A stretch of DNA of 64,000 bases from Actinobacillus minor NM305 (GCF_000175195.1 NZ_ACQL01000098.1:1-64000), one strand, 5' to 3'. Counted from the stretch's first letter, positions 45,931 to 56,072 are shown. Made by a program: numbers and translations. The notes: a model not told the origin generated them from the sequence alone.

Positions 45931-46569
45931 TTATTGCCCAAGAGCTTTTATAGCTCCTTTGGTTACCTGCCAACCACTGCGTAAAATAATCACACTTAAT
46001 AATAAACTTGCCACCGCATCCACCCATTGCCATTCGAGAAAATAAGCGAATAACCCTGAAATAATCGCAACAACAGAGCCCATTAAATCTGCCATCACAT
46101 GTAAATATGCGGAACGAACATTTAGATTCTCATGATCAGCTTTTAGCATAATACGAGCTACAATGATATTCACAATTAATCCTATCGTAGCAACAGCAAC
46201 CATAGGTAATGCGTCCATTCTTTGTGGTGTTTGTTGTAATCGCTCAATCGCTTCCCAAATAATATAGATAGCAATCAATAACAATGAGCTACCATTTAAT
46301 ACAGCCAACCACTGAGAAATTTTGGGTGATCTAGATGCCAGCCACAATGCTACAATTGCAAGACCAAGCGATAAACTATCATTTGCCATATGACCAGCAT
46401 CCGCAATTAATGCAAGGCTGTTAAAGACATATCCACCAATAAACTCAACAACCATAAATAAGCTAATAATGCCGAAACTTAATACCAAGATTTTACGATC
46501 TTGTGGAATATGTGAATGTTGATGTTCTGAATGTTCATGATCATCATGATGAGTATGCAAATTGGACAT
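45931..46569 (-). CDS. Short cation diffusion facilitator (zinc/metal efflux) lacking the C-terminal domain
   Basis: The 212-residue inner-membrane protein has a His-rich N-terminus (HTHHDDHEHSEHQHSH) and six predicted transmembrane helices. Transport-site residues are D57/H60/D64 in ADAGHMANDSLSL and HVMAD in helix 5. This is the CDF family (ZitB/CzcD-like). Most members are about 290-320 residues; this one stops after helix six (GWQVTKGAIKALGQ), so the cytoplasmic dimerisation domain is missing without any visible frameshift. A MerR-type promoter precedes it. It occupies the place where sapF would be expected. Confidence 0.88.
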   Translation of the reverse strand: MSNLHTHHDDHEHSEHQHSHIPQDRKILVLSFGIISLFMVVEFIGGYVFNSLALIADAGHMANDSLSLGLAIVALWLASRSPKISQWLAVLNGSSLLLIAIYIIWEAIERLQQTPQRMDALPMVAVATIGLIVNIIVARIMLKADHENLNVRSAYLHVMADLMGSVVAIISGLFAYFLEWQWVDAVASLLLSVIILRSGWQVTKGAIKALGQ

Positions 46570-46606
46570 AATAACCTCTTAAAGAATGAATATTAAAAGC
46601 ATCATA

Positions 46607-46637
46607 ATCATAAAGCCTGTAGTCACTACAAGGTCAA
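46607..46637 (-). promoter_or_regulatory. MerR-family-type promoter of the CDF gene
   Basis: On the minus strand TTGACC, a 19-bp spacer and TATGAT. The spacer contains the dyad CTTGTAGTGACTACAGG. The over-long 19-bp spacing with a central dyad is the hallmark of promoters activated by metal-sensing MerR regulators (ZntR, CueR, MerR). No merR-type gene is in the window. Confidence 0.8.
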
Positions 46638-46671
46638 GATAAAATTTTGCAATATAAAAATAGATTTTAAA

Positions 46672-47706
46672 CTACTCAATTTCGCTAACAACAACAGGTT
46701 CAAAATCGCTCTTCTTACTGATATTCACGTCTTTAAAATTAATCGGAAAATGACAAGCAAATTCACGCTGTTTATATTTTCTTAAACTTGGTTTTTGTAC
46801 ACATTTTTTTTGAGCAAAAGGACAACGTGGTCCAAGACGACATCCTATTGGCATCTCTTGTAACATAGGCACAGTCCCTTTTAACGTATTTAAACGACTT
46901 TTTACCACAAAAGGCTGTGAAAAATCAGGCATGCTATGGATTAAAGCTGATGTATAAGGATGAAATGGTCGTTCTAAAACATCTTCTTTATTCCCCATTT
47001 CAACGGTTTGTCCACAATATAGAATATTAAATGAGTCAACCCAACTACTCATATTTTTCATATCACTACTGACGAGTAAAATTGAAGTCCCCAAGTTTTT
47101 ATTCATACTTGATAATAAGCGATAGATTTGTAGTTGTGTTGTTGCTTCCATTGTATTTGTGGGCTCATCCGCCACAAGTAGTCTTGGTTGATTTGCAATT
47201 GCCATTGCGATCATTACTTTCTGAGCTTCACCTTCTGTGACATCACTAGGGTAACTTTGCATAATATCTTTATGATCACGGATACCTACTCGGTGCAATA
47301 ATTCAATAGCTTTTTTCTTTTTCCAACCAAACCACTGCCACCATTTTCCTTTAAATCGAATGCTCTGAATAAGCTGTTTACCAATACTTTTACTTGGATC
47401 TAAACTCATCAAAGCATCTTGGAATACCATCGAGATTTGTTCGCCAATTAATTTTCTTCGTTGATGTGGGGAAAGTTTTAGTAGCTCAATATCATTAAAA
47501 CGAAATCGATCTGCTCGGATAATCCAATCATCTTTAACGACACCACAAATCACTTTCGCAATTAAACTTTTTCCCGAGCCGGATTCACCCACTAATCCGC
47601 AAATTTCGCCATCATCTAAGGTAAGATTGATATTATCAACCATCTTGACTCGACCATGAGGTGTATCAATTTCAATGCTAAGATGTCGGATATCTAAAAG
47701 TGCCAT
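46672..47706 (-). CDS. sapD: Peptide transport ATP-binding protein SapD
   Basis: The 344-residue ABC ATPase of the Sap system is linked to antimicrobial peptide resistance, potassium and heme uptake. Walker A is GESGSGKS (residues 40-47). The signature is the SapD-specific [19 protein letters not shown] and Walker B is [12 protein letters not shown], where the usual catalytic Glu follows the Asp as DE. The C-terminal oligopeptide-type cysteine motif is present ([15 protein letters not shown]). It is 17 bp after sapC. The partner ATPase gene sapF does not follow. Confidence 0.93.
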   Translation of the reverse strand: MALLDIRHLSIEIDTPHGRVKMVDNINLTLDDGEICGLVGESGSGKSLIAKVICGVVKDDWIIRADRFRFNDIELLKLSPHQRRKLIGEQISMVFQDALMSLDPSKSIGKQLIQSIRFKGKWWQWFGWKKKKAIELLHRVGIRDHKDIMQSYPSDVTEGEAQKVMIAMAIANQPRLLVADEPTNTMEATTQLQIYRLLSSMNKNLGTSILLVSSDMKNMSSWVDSFNILYCGQTVEMGNKEDVLERPFHPYTSALIHSMPDFSQPFVVKSRLNTLKGTVPMLQEMPIGCRLGPRCPFAQKKCVQKPSLRKYKQREFACHFPINFKDVNISKKSDFEPVVVSEIE

Positions 47707-47723
47707 ATCAATATAATTCCATC

Positions 47724-48623
47724 TTATAAGGAAACATTACGATATTTCGTAAGAACCCGAATAATGTTGTTGCTTAATAACGTAATAATTAAAATACTTA
47801 AGGTAATCGCTAATCCAGGGAGAATAATCGTCCACGGTGCAATATAAATCAGTTCCGCGGAATCTCTAATCATCGCCCCCCATTCCGGCGTACCACTTGC
47901 TGCGCCTAATGCAATAAAACTTAATGCACTAATATCCAAAATTGTAAACGCAAAATACATAGATAACTCCTTGGTCGCCACGTTCATGACATTTGGTAAA
48001 ATAACCTCTTTGACCAAAGTTTTATGATTGGCACCATCTAAACGTAAAGTTACCACATACTCTCGCTTAAGCTCCGCTTGAGTGACCTGATAAATTCGAT
48101 GGATAAAATGAGGAAGTAATGCCAAGAAAATCGCAAACATTGCATTAATTAAACTCGGTTCCATCAATGTTGCAATAATAATCGTGATCAATAGAGCCGG
48201 AATGAACAAAAACGTATCAAACAAATGGCTTAAAAAAGAAATTGATTTTCCTTCATTTAATCCAGCCCAAATACCAATAATCCCCCCTACTGTTGCAATG
48301 AGAAAACAAACCACGAGTGAAGATCCAACTGTATAATAGAACCCTGCAAGAATACGGCTAAAAATATCTCTTCCGAGATCATCTGTTCCCATAAAATGAT
48401 TAATCTGTCCTTTAGCATCCCAAGAAGGCGGCATTAGTTCTTTTCCAACAAACTGTTGGTCGGCATGATAAGGTGCAATTAAATGACCAATTAATACTAA
48501 GATCAGTAAGGCAATAAAAAGATAAAGACTAATCAATGCCGCTTTATCGTTCCTAAAACTTGACCAAAAGCGACTTATTTGATTGATTTCTCTAAATTGT
48601 TCCGGTTCTCGATTATTTTGCAT
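47724..48623 (-). CDS. sapC: Peptide transport permease SapC
   Basis: The 299-residue inner-membrane permease of the DppC/OppC type has [18 protein letters not shown], the characteristic N-terminal signature, and the EAA-like loop [21 protein letters not shown]. Six helices are expected. Its start overlaps the 3' end of sapB by 11 bp, showing translational coupling. Confidence 0.93.
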   Translation of the reverse strand: MQNNREPEQFREINQISRFWSSFRNDKAALISLYLFIALLILVLIGHLIAPYHADQQFVGKELMPPSWDAKGQINHFMGTDDLGRDIFSRILAGFYYTVGSSLVVCFLIATVGGIIGIWAGLNEGKSISFLSHLFDTFLFIPALLITIIIATLMEPSLINAMFAIFLALLPHFIHRIYQVTQAELKREYVVTLRLDGANHKTLVKEVILPNVMNVATKELSMYFAFTILDISALSFIALGAASGTPEWGAMIRDSAELIYIAPWTIILPGLAITLSILIITLLSNNIIRVLTKYRNVSL

Positions 48624-49575
48624 ACCAATCCTTTTTCTGTGAAGGGTCTAAAAGGGTTTTGATTAAACTCGTTAAAAGGTCCACAAATAAAACAAAAGAG
48701 CCGATGACCACAACGCCGGCTGAGATCACATTATAATTTTGAATAGCTAATGCATTTACTAGCCAGCGTCCAATGCCTCCCCAGCTGAAAATATTTTCAA
48801 TTAACATACCAAAAGCAAAAATAACCGTAAAATGTCGAGCGATAGTCGGAATTAATGCCGGCACAGTATTTCCTAAAACATGTGTTCGCCAAATATGAAA
48901 AGCGGAAAGCCCACGGGTTTGAGCGACTTTAATATAATTCTGCTTCAAAACATATTCTGCCCTTTCCTGCGTAAAACGCATGACTTCTAAGGTAGAAGGA
49001 ATACCTAAGACTAAGGTTGGCAAAACCAAATGGTGTAATGCACTCTGTATCATTTTAAGTTTATATGGTGAATCCGTAGAAAAAATATCTAAAATCCGAA
49101 ACCCTGTAAGCGGTTGAATTTCATAAATAGGATGCAATTCCCCCACGGAAGCAATTCCCCAGTGGTTTATTGAAGCATAATAAAGCAATAATAATGCTAA
49201 CCAAAATACAGGAACGGCTAAACTTAGCGAACCTGCAACGGTTAAAAGTTTTCCGATGGTTGTTTTACGAATATAGGCAACAAAGAATCCTAACGGAATC
49301 CCCAGCAAGAGGGAAAGCAACAATGCCGATAAACACAATGTAATTGTCGCCGGAAATACGCTTAATACTTGAGCTGTAAGCGGTTCACCATTGCTATAAC
49401 TGATCCCTAAATCAGCATGCAACAGTCCTTCAACATATTTAAAATAGCCTAATATAATTGAGTCATTACCTAAAGAATTCAGTGGATCTCGTAAAAGAAT
49501 ACTGTAACTGATTAAAGAAAGGATGCTCAATGTAATTAGCGTTAAGAAACATTTACGACATAAAGCTAATAACAT
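48613..49575 (-). CDS. sapB: Peptide transport permease SapB
   Basis: The 320-residue permease of the DppB/OppB type has an N-terminal transmembrane helix, HADLGISYSNGEPL, and the EAA loop KVAQTRGLSAFHIWRTHVLGN. It is partner of SapC in the membrane channel. It lies 7 bp after sapA. Confidence 0.93.
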   Translation of the reverse strand: MLLALCRKCFLTLITLSILSLISYSILLRDPLNSLGNDSIILGYFKYVEGLLHADLGISYSNGEPLTAQVLSVFPATITLCLSALLLSLLLGIPLGFFVAYIRKTTIGKLLTVAGSLSLAVPVFWLALLLLYYASINHWGIASVGELHPIYEIQPLTGFRILDIFSTDSPYKLKMIQSALHHLVLPTLVLGIPSTLEVMRFTQERAEYVLKQNYIKVAQTRGLSAFHIWRTHVLGNTVPALIPTIARHFTVIFAFGMLIENIFSWGGIGRWLVNALAIQNYNVISAGVVVIGSFVLFVDLLTSLIKTLLDPSQKKDWYAK

Positions 49576-49582
49576 AATGAAA

Positions 49583-51265
49583 TTAATTTTGTTTATTTAT
49601 TTTTAACCGAAGATCAGCCAAACGAACTTGTCCATAAGGGCTTACTTCAACATTATCCACGCGATCATTAACCAATAACAACCGCTTTGTATTAACAATC
49701 GGGATGATTGGTACTTCAGAAGCAATTTTACTTTGCATGAGCTGATACATTGTATCTCTAACCTTCACATTTTTGCTTAATTTTGCAATGTTTAGCCAGA
49801 AATCAAATATAGGACGACACCAATTCGCCAAGTTAGTCATATCATATTGTGATGCACAAGAAAGAATTGGTGCGAGAAAGCCATTTGGATCAGAATTATT
49901 CGCTAGCCACCCTGTTAAAATTAAATCATAATCTGCATTACCGATATCATTTTGTTGAATCACATAAGCCCGACTAACTGCTTTTAATTGAACCTCAATA
50001 CCTTGCTGTGCTAACGCACTTTTTATCATTTCAGCCATTTTCATCGGATGCAAATTAAATACTCTTTTCTCATCAACGACCCAGAAAACGAGAGGCTTTT
50101 GCACTCTTTGAGGTTTAAATGAAACATCAAAATTACCTTTAGAGTAAGCCTGTTGCCACAATGTTTTAGGCAAAATCTGTTCTGCAACACTCGCACTCCC
50201 GAAAAAAAGTTTATCTGCAATACGTTTACGATCAATCGCCTTTGAAATTTGCTGGCGTAATGCGAGATCTTGCACCGCTGGGCGCTGCATATTAAATGCA
50301 ATAAATGCCAAATTAGCACCATCATTCTCAACAATTTGTGAAGGTTTTACTTGTGTAAGTTGGCTAGGTTCTGGAAATGCCACGATATCGCATTCTTTAT
50401 TCAAAAATTTAGCCATTCTCCCTGTCCCATCGGAAGAAAAATCCACAACGATATTCCCCACCTTAGCCTTTTTTCCCCAATAATGAGGATTAGGCTGCAA
50501 ACGAATATAATCATTTTGCGTATAGCTCACTAGTTGATATACCCCCGTTCCTACGGGTAACGTATCAAGCTGAGATAAGTTTTCGTCTGCATTTAATTGC
50601 AAAGCATATTCTTTCGATAAAATAACTGCATATTGGCTTGCTAAGTGTGAAAGTAATGCATGATCAGGCTCTGCCAATTCAATTTTAACAGTCATATTGT
50701 TTACTGCCGAAACACGCGCAATTTTTTTCTTTAATGCAATACTTTCAAAATAAGGAAAATGAACTAAATTCGCTTTATTTCTGTACGCTCTTTCTTGAGT
50801 TTGATGGAAAGCGCTTCCGTCATCGCTCACTCGGTTTAACGCGGGTAAATCACCGACAAGCCCCATCATCCGATTTAAAGAGAAAATCACATCTTCGGCA
50901 TTTAATTTTCGAGTCGGAGTGAACCATTTTGTAGAATGAAATGCGACATTTTTACGAAGATATAAGGTAATTACCTTCCCATCATCGCTAATACTATATC
51001 TTTCCGCTAAAGCCGGTTTTAACTTATTTGAAGATGGCTCTAGCTCAAATAATTTATCGTAAATTTGGTCTGTCACCACATTCATATTTGCCCCCATATC
51101 CGCTGTTTGCGGATTGAAAGAAAAGCCAAACCCATTCGTACAATAAATAAGGCTTTGGTTATATAACTCACTTGGAATACGGGGGGCGGCAAAAATTTTA
51201 ATACTCAAACAAATACATGTAAAAAAAACGAAAAATTTAATCGCTTGTCGATGAAAACTATACAT
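49583..51265 (-). CDS. sapA: Periplasmic peptide-binding protein SapA
   Basis: The 560-residue binding protein of the extracellular solute-binding family 5 has a signal peptide (IKFFVFFTCICLSIKIFAA). It carries the family signature GTGVYQLVSYTQNDYIRLQPN and VVDFSSDGTGRMAKFLNK. SapA binds antimicrobial peptides and heme in Haemophilus; the same is inferred here. It is the first sap gene after tyrR. Confidence 0.92.
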   Translation of the reverse strand: MYSFHRQAIKFFVFFTCICLSIKIFAAPRIPSELYNQSLIYCTNGFGFSFNPQTADMGANMNVVTDQIYDKLFELEPSSNKLKPALAERYSISDDGKVITLYLRKNVAFHSTKWFTPTRKLNAEDVIFSLNRMMGLVGDLPALNRVSDDGSAFHQTQERAYRNKANLVHFPYFESIALKKKIARVSAVNNMTVKIELAEPDHALLSHLASQYAVILSKEYALQLNADENLSQLDTLPVGTGVYQLVSYTQNDYIRLQPNPHYWGKKAKVGNIVVDFSSDGTGRMAKFLNKECDIVAFPEPSQLTQVKPSQIVENDGANLAFIAFNMQRPAVQDLALRQQISKAIDRKRIADKLFFGSASVAEQILPKTLWQQAYSKGNFDVSFKPQRVQKPLVFWVVDEKRVFNLHPMKMAEMIKSALAQQGIEVQLKAVSRAYVIQQNDIGNADYDLILTGWLANNSDPNGFLAPILSCASQYDMTNLANWCRPIFDFWLNIAKLSKNVKVRDTMYQLMQSKIASEVPIIPIVNTKRLLLVNDRVDNVEVSPYGQVRLADLRLKINKQN

Positions 51266-51277
51266 TCTTTTCTTACT

Positions 51278-52240
51278 CTATTCTGGTTTACCAATCCCAT
51301 AAGCACGTAATTTATTGGCTACTGCCGTATGAGAAATCCCTAGTCTTTGCGCCAATTTACGTGTACTTGGATATTCTGCATAAAACTTACGTAACAATGC
51401 GGCTTCATATTCAGCCATAAGTTCATCTAATGTCCCCGTTTCAGGTAACGAAACAACCGAAGAGCCCGAAGATTGACTTGGTAAATTGAGATCTTTAGGC
51501 GAAAGGCGGTAACTATGCGATAAAGTACAAGCTCGATAAATCGTATTATAAAGTTCACGTAAATTGCCAGCCCAATGATAATGACGCAACGCATCTAAAA
51601 AGTCTTGATCATATTCAAGTTTACTAATCCCTAATTGTTTACAACTTTCTTCGATAAAATGTTCCGCTAACAAAGGCAGATCAACCAATCTTTCTCGTAA
51701 AGGTGGTAATGTTAATGTCAAAACATTTAAGCGATAATAAAGATCTTCTCTTACACGACCTTCTGCCACGAGCTGTTCTAGCGGTTTTTGACTTGTACAA
51801 ATCACACGAACATTCACTGAAATTTCTTGATCTGCGCCCACTCGGCGAAAAGAGCCATCATTCAGAAAGCGTAATAACTTTGCTTGCATTTCAAGTGATA
51901 GTTCCGCAATGCCATCAAGTAAAACCGTACCACCATTGGCATATTCAAAGAAGCCTATACTTTCTTTACCGCCACCATGATGACCAAACATCTCTGTTTC
52001 CGCCTCATCTTCTGGCAATCCAGCACAATTTACTGCAATAAATTTTTGATCACGGCGTTGGCTAAATTGATGACAAGCCTTTGCCATTAAATCTTTCCCG
52101 GTTCCTGTTTCACCTTGAATTAATAAAGGGGCATTTAAAGGCGCAAATTTTTTTGCCTGCTCAATGACCGCTAACATTTCCGGCGATTGCGTTAAAACTT
52201 GATCAAATGGCTGATTAAAAATTGATTGCTGCGTACTCAT
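51278..52240 (-). CDS. tyrR: Short TyrR transcriptional regulator
   Basis: The 320-residue protein consists of the AAA+ central domain and a Fis-type helix-turn-helix (STRKLAQRLGISHTAVANKLR) and lacks the N-terminal ACT/PAS region, like the short Haemophilus TyrR. Walker A is GETGTGKD (residues 43-50). The Walker B region reads VLLDG (106-110), with Gly where TyrR of E. coli has Glu. The GAFTGA loop needed to contact sigma-54 is absent (GHHGGGKESIGFFEYANGG), so it should act with sigma-70. It lies 12 bp before sapA in the same direction. A palindrome upstream may be its own operator. Confidence 0.9.
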   Translation of the reverse strand: MSTQQSIFNQPFDQVLTQSPEMLAVIEQAKKFAPLNAPLLIQGETGTGKDLMAKACHQFSQRRDQKFIAVNCAGLPEDEAETEMFGHHGGGKESIGFFEYANGGTVLLDGIAELSLEMQAKLLRFLNDGSFRRVGADQEISVNVRVICTSQKPLEQLVAEGRVREDLYYRLNVLTLTLPPLRERLVDLPLLAEHFIEESCKQLGISKLEYDQDFLDALRHYHWAGNLRELYNTIYRACTLSHSYRLSPKDLNLPSQSSGSSVVSLPETGTLDELMAEYEAALLRKFYAEYPSTRKLAQRLGISHTAVANKLRAYGIGKPE

Positions 52241-52304
52241 ATCAAAATGTCCATAATATAGTCATGCCTAAATCATACTCTTAAAACATCTAGTTGGAAA
52301 GTTT

Positions 52305-52326
52305 TGTTTACAGATTTACATAAACA
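52305..52326. promoter_or_regulatory. Palindrome upstream of tyrR, possible TyrR box
   Basis: TGTTTACAGATTTACATAAA then CA: inverted TGTTTA/TAAACA with inner TTTACA. It resembles, without fully matching, the TGTAAA-N6-TTTACA TyrR consensus. It lies 65-86 bp upstream of the tyrR start and 111 bp upstream of gmhA. Confidence 0.45.
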
Positions 52327-52406
52327 TTTCCTGATAAATTTCTATTTACAATAAGCTTTTGATCTTCTAGACTTTATCCGCTTTAACAAGCGGTCATTTT
52401 CTCTGA

Positions 52407-53021
<615 letters not shown>

Positions 53022-53025
53022 TGCA

Positions 53026-53051
53026 AAAACCTCTCCAAATGGAGAGGTTTT
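53026..53051. terminator. Bidirectional terminator between gmhA and mglB
   Basis: AAAACCTCTCC (53026-53036) with GGAGAGGTTTT (53041-53051), loop AAAT. Same type of bidirectional hairpin as those holding the 154-bp element, but intact here. Confidence 0.92.
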
Positions 53052-53066
53052 GTCTACTATACTTTT

Positions 53067-54038
53067 TTAGTTCAAATCTTTTTTCTCTACGCTAATGTAA
53101 GGAATCCGTAAAACACGGTTTTTTAATTTCCATGCAGTTCCAGCATCAGCTGGTTTGCCATTAGCTAAATTCTCAGCAAAAGCCATAATCGCTTGACTTT
53201 GTGCCATCCAATCATTTCTTACCGTTCCGGCAAGTTTTCCTTGTTGAATTAAGGTAAGCGCTTCAGGTGTTGCATCTACACCATAAATAGGTAATGTTTT
53301 ACCTTGTTCAAGCGTTGCTTCAACCGCTCCAATTGCCATTGCATCGTTATTCGCGATAATGACTTCAATACGGTTGCGATCTGTTTTAAGCCATGCAGCT
53401 ACTTTTTCTTTCGCAATGTGTTTTCGCCAATATGCTGGCTCTAATGCTAATTGTTCTGCGGTAACCCCTAACTTTTTAAATTCATCTATCACCGCTTTTG
53501 TCCGAATTTCAGCATCGGGATGAAAATCTTCCCCTTTTAGCAAAGCATATTGAATTTTGCCATCGTGATTTAAATCATAATGTGGGTTCTTTTTCCATTG
53601 TTTTGCGATCATTTGAGCCTGCAATCTTCCTGCTTCTTCCGGTAAAGCCCCCACATAATAGGCTTTATTATAGCTGGCTATTGCTTTTTCCCCAGGATCT
53701 CGATTAAAGAAAATAACGGGAACATTTTTTTCTTTTGCTTTACCTAATACGGTATCCCATGCGTGAGGATAAACGAGATTTACCGCTAAAACATTTATTC
53801 TCTGTTTGAGTAATCCTTCTACTTGATTATTTTGAACAAATTGAGAATTCTGAGAATCATTAAACAATAATTGAAGATGATGAGAAATTGCTTTATTTGA
53901 CATTTCCTTTTTCATCAATTGTATAAAGTCATCGCCATGATGATAAAAGGTTATGCCGACACGAGACTCTGCATATCCAGACACTGAAAAACCTAATCCC
54001 ATCGCCACAACTAAAGGTTTGAAATAACTTGTTTTCAT
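53067..54038 (-). CDS. mglB: Galactose/methyl-galactoside periplasmic binding protein
   Basis: The 323-residue protein starts MKTSYFKPLVVAMGLGFSVS (signal peptide) and belongs to the sugar-binding family. It has the calcium-binding loop DLNHDGKIQYALLKGE and ANNDAMAIGAVEA typical of MglB. AGGAGAATTAAA lies before ATG 54038; an earlier in-frame start at 54131 would add 31 non-signal residues and is rejected. mglA and mglC, which normally follow, are absent: the gene faces gmhA across a terminator, so it must work with transporters encoded elsewhere or be residual. Confidence 0.92.
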   Translation of the reverse strand: MKTSYFKPLVVAMGLGFSVSGYAESRVGITFYHHGDDFIQLMKKEMSNKAISHHLQLLFNDSQNSQFVQNNQVEGLLKQRINVLAVNLVYPHAWDTVLGKAKEKNVPVIFFNRDPGEKAIASYNKAYYVGALPEEAGRLQAQMIAKQWKKNPHYDLNHDGKIQYALLKGEDFHPDAEIRTKAVIDEFKKLGVTAEQLALEPAYWRKHIAKEKVAAWLKTDRNRIEVIIANNDAMAIGAVEATLEQGKTLPIYGVDATPEALTLIQQGKLAGTVRNDWMAQSQAIMAFAENLANGKPADAGTAWKLKNRVLRIPYISVEKKDLN

Positions 54039-54146
54039 TTTAATTCTCCTAATCCTACACAAGTTTTGTAGAATGGGATCATAGTACTCCTCTTGGAGTA
54101 AAAATGATGTGAGCTTGTTCACATTTCTCAATATTTTTAAAATAAA

Positions 54147-54195
54147 AAGCGGTAAATACTTAACTTTGCAAAATAAAGAAAAATATTTACCGCTT
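54147..54195 (-). terminator. Terminator of the lysine carrier gene
   Basis: AAGCGGTAAATA (54147-54158) with TATTTACCGCTT (54184-54195). On the minus strand TTTATTTTAAA follows. The arms contain partial uptake-signal cores. Confidence 0.8.
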
Positions 54196-54210
54196 GATCA
54201 AACGACAACT

Positions 54211-55746
54211 TTAATCTGTTTTTCTCGCTTTAAATACGAAAATTAAAATCGCCATGACAATTGCCGTTGTTACAAAACCAAATAGACCGGATTCCGTAAA
54301 ACCGAGAACTAAGTAGCCAGCAATAGATGCACATGCCACTAGTAATGCATACGGGAGTTGCGATATAACGTGATCCATATGATTACACTGCGCACCAGTT
54401 GAAGATAAAATCGTGGTATCTGATACAGGAGAGCAGTGATCTCCACAAACGGCTCCCGCCATTACCGCAGATAAACATGGAATAATTAAATTAGGATCTG
54501 AGTTTACTGCCATTGAAGCGCCAATCGGTAACATAATACCAAATGTTCCCCAGCTTGTTCCCGTTGAAAATGCCATAACAGAAGCTAAAACAAATAAAAT
54601 TGCAGGTAAAAAGGCGGGATTGATATTGCCTGCAACAAGGCTAGATAAATACTTCCCTGTTTGCATGTCGCTCACCACACCATTGATAGTCCAAGCGAAG
54701 AGAAGAATCAAAATCGCACCAGACATCATTTTAGCGCCTAAGCCATAAGATTTAACGTATTCAGCGACAGATAAACTACGATTTGATGTCAAGCAAATTG
54801 TTAATACAATTAAGCTTAATACGCTACCTGTTACAAGAGAAATCCCTACGGTTGTATTTTCAAAAGCACCTAATACACTAAATTCCGTACCATTTGCAGC
54901 TAAAGCATCTCCGCCTGTTTTTAGCATCATTGTGACAGTACCAATAATCAACGCAATAATAGGTAAAATCAGATGAGAAACTTTCCCTTTACTTTCAATA
55001 ATCTCATCTTCAACTTCTTCTTGATGAGCTGCATGACGCTCAAAGCGAGCCATTGAACCAATATCAAAACTAAAATAAGCAACGAAAAATACCATGACAA
55101 TAGAAAAAATGGCGTAGAAGTTCATTGAACTCATGGTAATAAATGCGCCTAATGGCGTATATCCGGCAATAGCGTGGGTTGTTAATAAACCCGATACAAG
55201 CGTAATGATATATGCTCCCCAACTTGAAATCGGCATCATGACACACATAGGTGCTGCGGTAGAATCTAAAATATAAGCCAATTTTGCTCGTGAAACTTTA
55301 AATTTATCTGTTACCGGGCGAGCAATTGCACCAACTGCTAAGCTATGGAAATAATCATCAATAAACGTTACGAAAACCAAACAAGCAGCAACTAATTTTG
55401 CGCCACGTTTACCTTTTATTTTAGTTTGAGCCCAATTTGCAAAGGCTTGATTAGCGCCAGATGCACTAAGCAATGAAGTTAATACGCCAAGTAAAACTAA
55501 AAAGAGAATAATACTGATATTATTCGCATTAAATCCCTCATCACCACCTTTATAAATCAGAGAAATAACACTATTTTTTAAGTAAATAAGCGCATCAATA
55601 ACATCTCCACCTGAAAGCATTAATGCCCCAACTAAAATACCAACGCTTAATGAAATCAGTACACGGCGAGTCATAATGGCAAGCATGAGAGCCAATAACG
55701 CTGGTACAACAGACCAAAATGATGCTGAATAATCGACAAGATTCAT
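54211..55746 (-). CDS. lysW: NhaC-family lysine transporter (LysW-type)
   Basis: The 511-residue inner-membrane carrier of the NhaC antiporter family has about eleven hydrophobic segments, including FIDDYFHSLAVGAI, SSWGAYIITLVSGLL and VCGDHCSPVSDTTILSSTGA, typical of the family. It would be annotated as a sodium/proton antiporter by homology, but the lysine riboswitch upstream makes lysine uptake the likely role; NhaC-like lysine carriers under lysine riboswitches have been proposed in this family. ATG 55746 has AGAGGT 5 bases upstream; an earlier in-frame ATG (55809) is rejected. Confidence 0.85.
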   Translation of the reverse strand: MNLVDYSASFWSVVPALLALMLAIMTRRVLISLSVGILVGALMLSGGDVIDALIYLKNSVISLIYKGGDEGFNANNISIILFLVLLGVLTSLLSASGANQAFANWAQTKIKGKRGAKLVAACLVFVTFIDDYFHSLAVGAIARPVTDKFKVSRAKLAYILDSTAAPMCVMMPISSWGAYIITLVSGLLTTHAIAGYTPLGAFITMSSMNFYAIFSIVMVFFVAYFSFDIGSMARFERHAAHQEEVEDEIIESKGKVSHLILPIIALIIGTVTMMLKTGGDALAANGTEFSVLGAFENTTVGISLVTGSVLSLIVLTICLTSNRSLSVAEYVKSYGLGAKMMSGAILILLFAWTINGVVSDMQTGKYLSSLVAGNINPAFLPAILFVLASVMAFSTGTSWGTFGIMLPIGASMAVNSDPNLIIPCLSAVMAGAVCGDHCSPVSDTTILSSTGAQCNHMDHVISQLPYALLVACASIAGYLVLGFTESGLFGFVTTAIVMAILIFVFKARKTD

Positions 55747-55749
55747 AAA

Positions 55750-55819
55750 ACCTCTAAAGTTATTTTTGATAAAAATATAGTAAAAATAAGATCTACTGAA
55801 ATGATTCACGCAAAGAGGT
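55750..55819 (-). promoter_or_regulatory. Possible translational switch in the lysine riboswitch leader
   Basis: ACCTCT on the minus strand (55814-55819) is complementary to the ribosome binding site AGAGGT (55750-55755). It lies between the aptamer and the start codon. No classical terminator is visible, so control by sequestering the ribosome binding site is plausible. Confidence 0.4.
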
Positions 55820-55869
55820 AAATTACAAGGAAGGGAATTGGATAAAGAAGATGCCTAAACGAACCCTAA

Positions 55870-56072
55870 CCTAACTTACAGTAGCACTCCGCAATCTTAT
55901 TCAAACATTTTTCATTTAAATAAGTATTACGACAGTGTCGTCCCTTTCGATAACGACCCCAACCAACTAAGATGACGCTTAATTGATTTCGGCAGATACG
56001 CCTTTCTCTTTTCCTCATCGTTTTCCACTCAGAAAAAGTACTTATCGGACCTGCGCCTCTACAATTTGTAGG
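55870..56072 (-). ncRNA. Lysine riboswitch (L-box) aptamer
   Basis: Read on the minus strand, the conserved L-box elements appear in order. They are GTAGAGGCGC near the 5' end, AAGTAC, then GAGGAAAAGAGAAAGGCG, CTGCCGAAATC, TTGGGGTCGTTATCGAAAGG, the CACTGTCGT segment, and GGAGTGCTACTGT closing helix P1 with the 5' end (CCTACAAATTGTAG with CTACTGTAAGTTAGG). Binding of lysine should lower expression of the downstream NhaC-family carrier. Most of the 516-bp gap 55747-56262 is this leader; the rest is the AT-rich hns promoter region. Confidence 0.9.
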
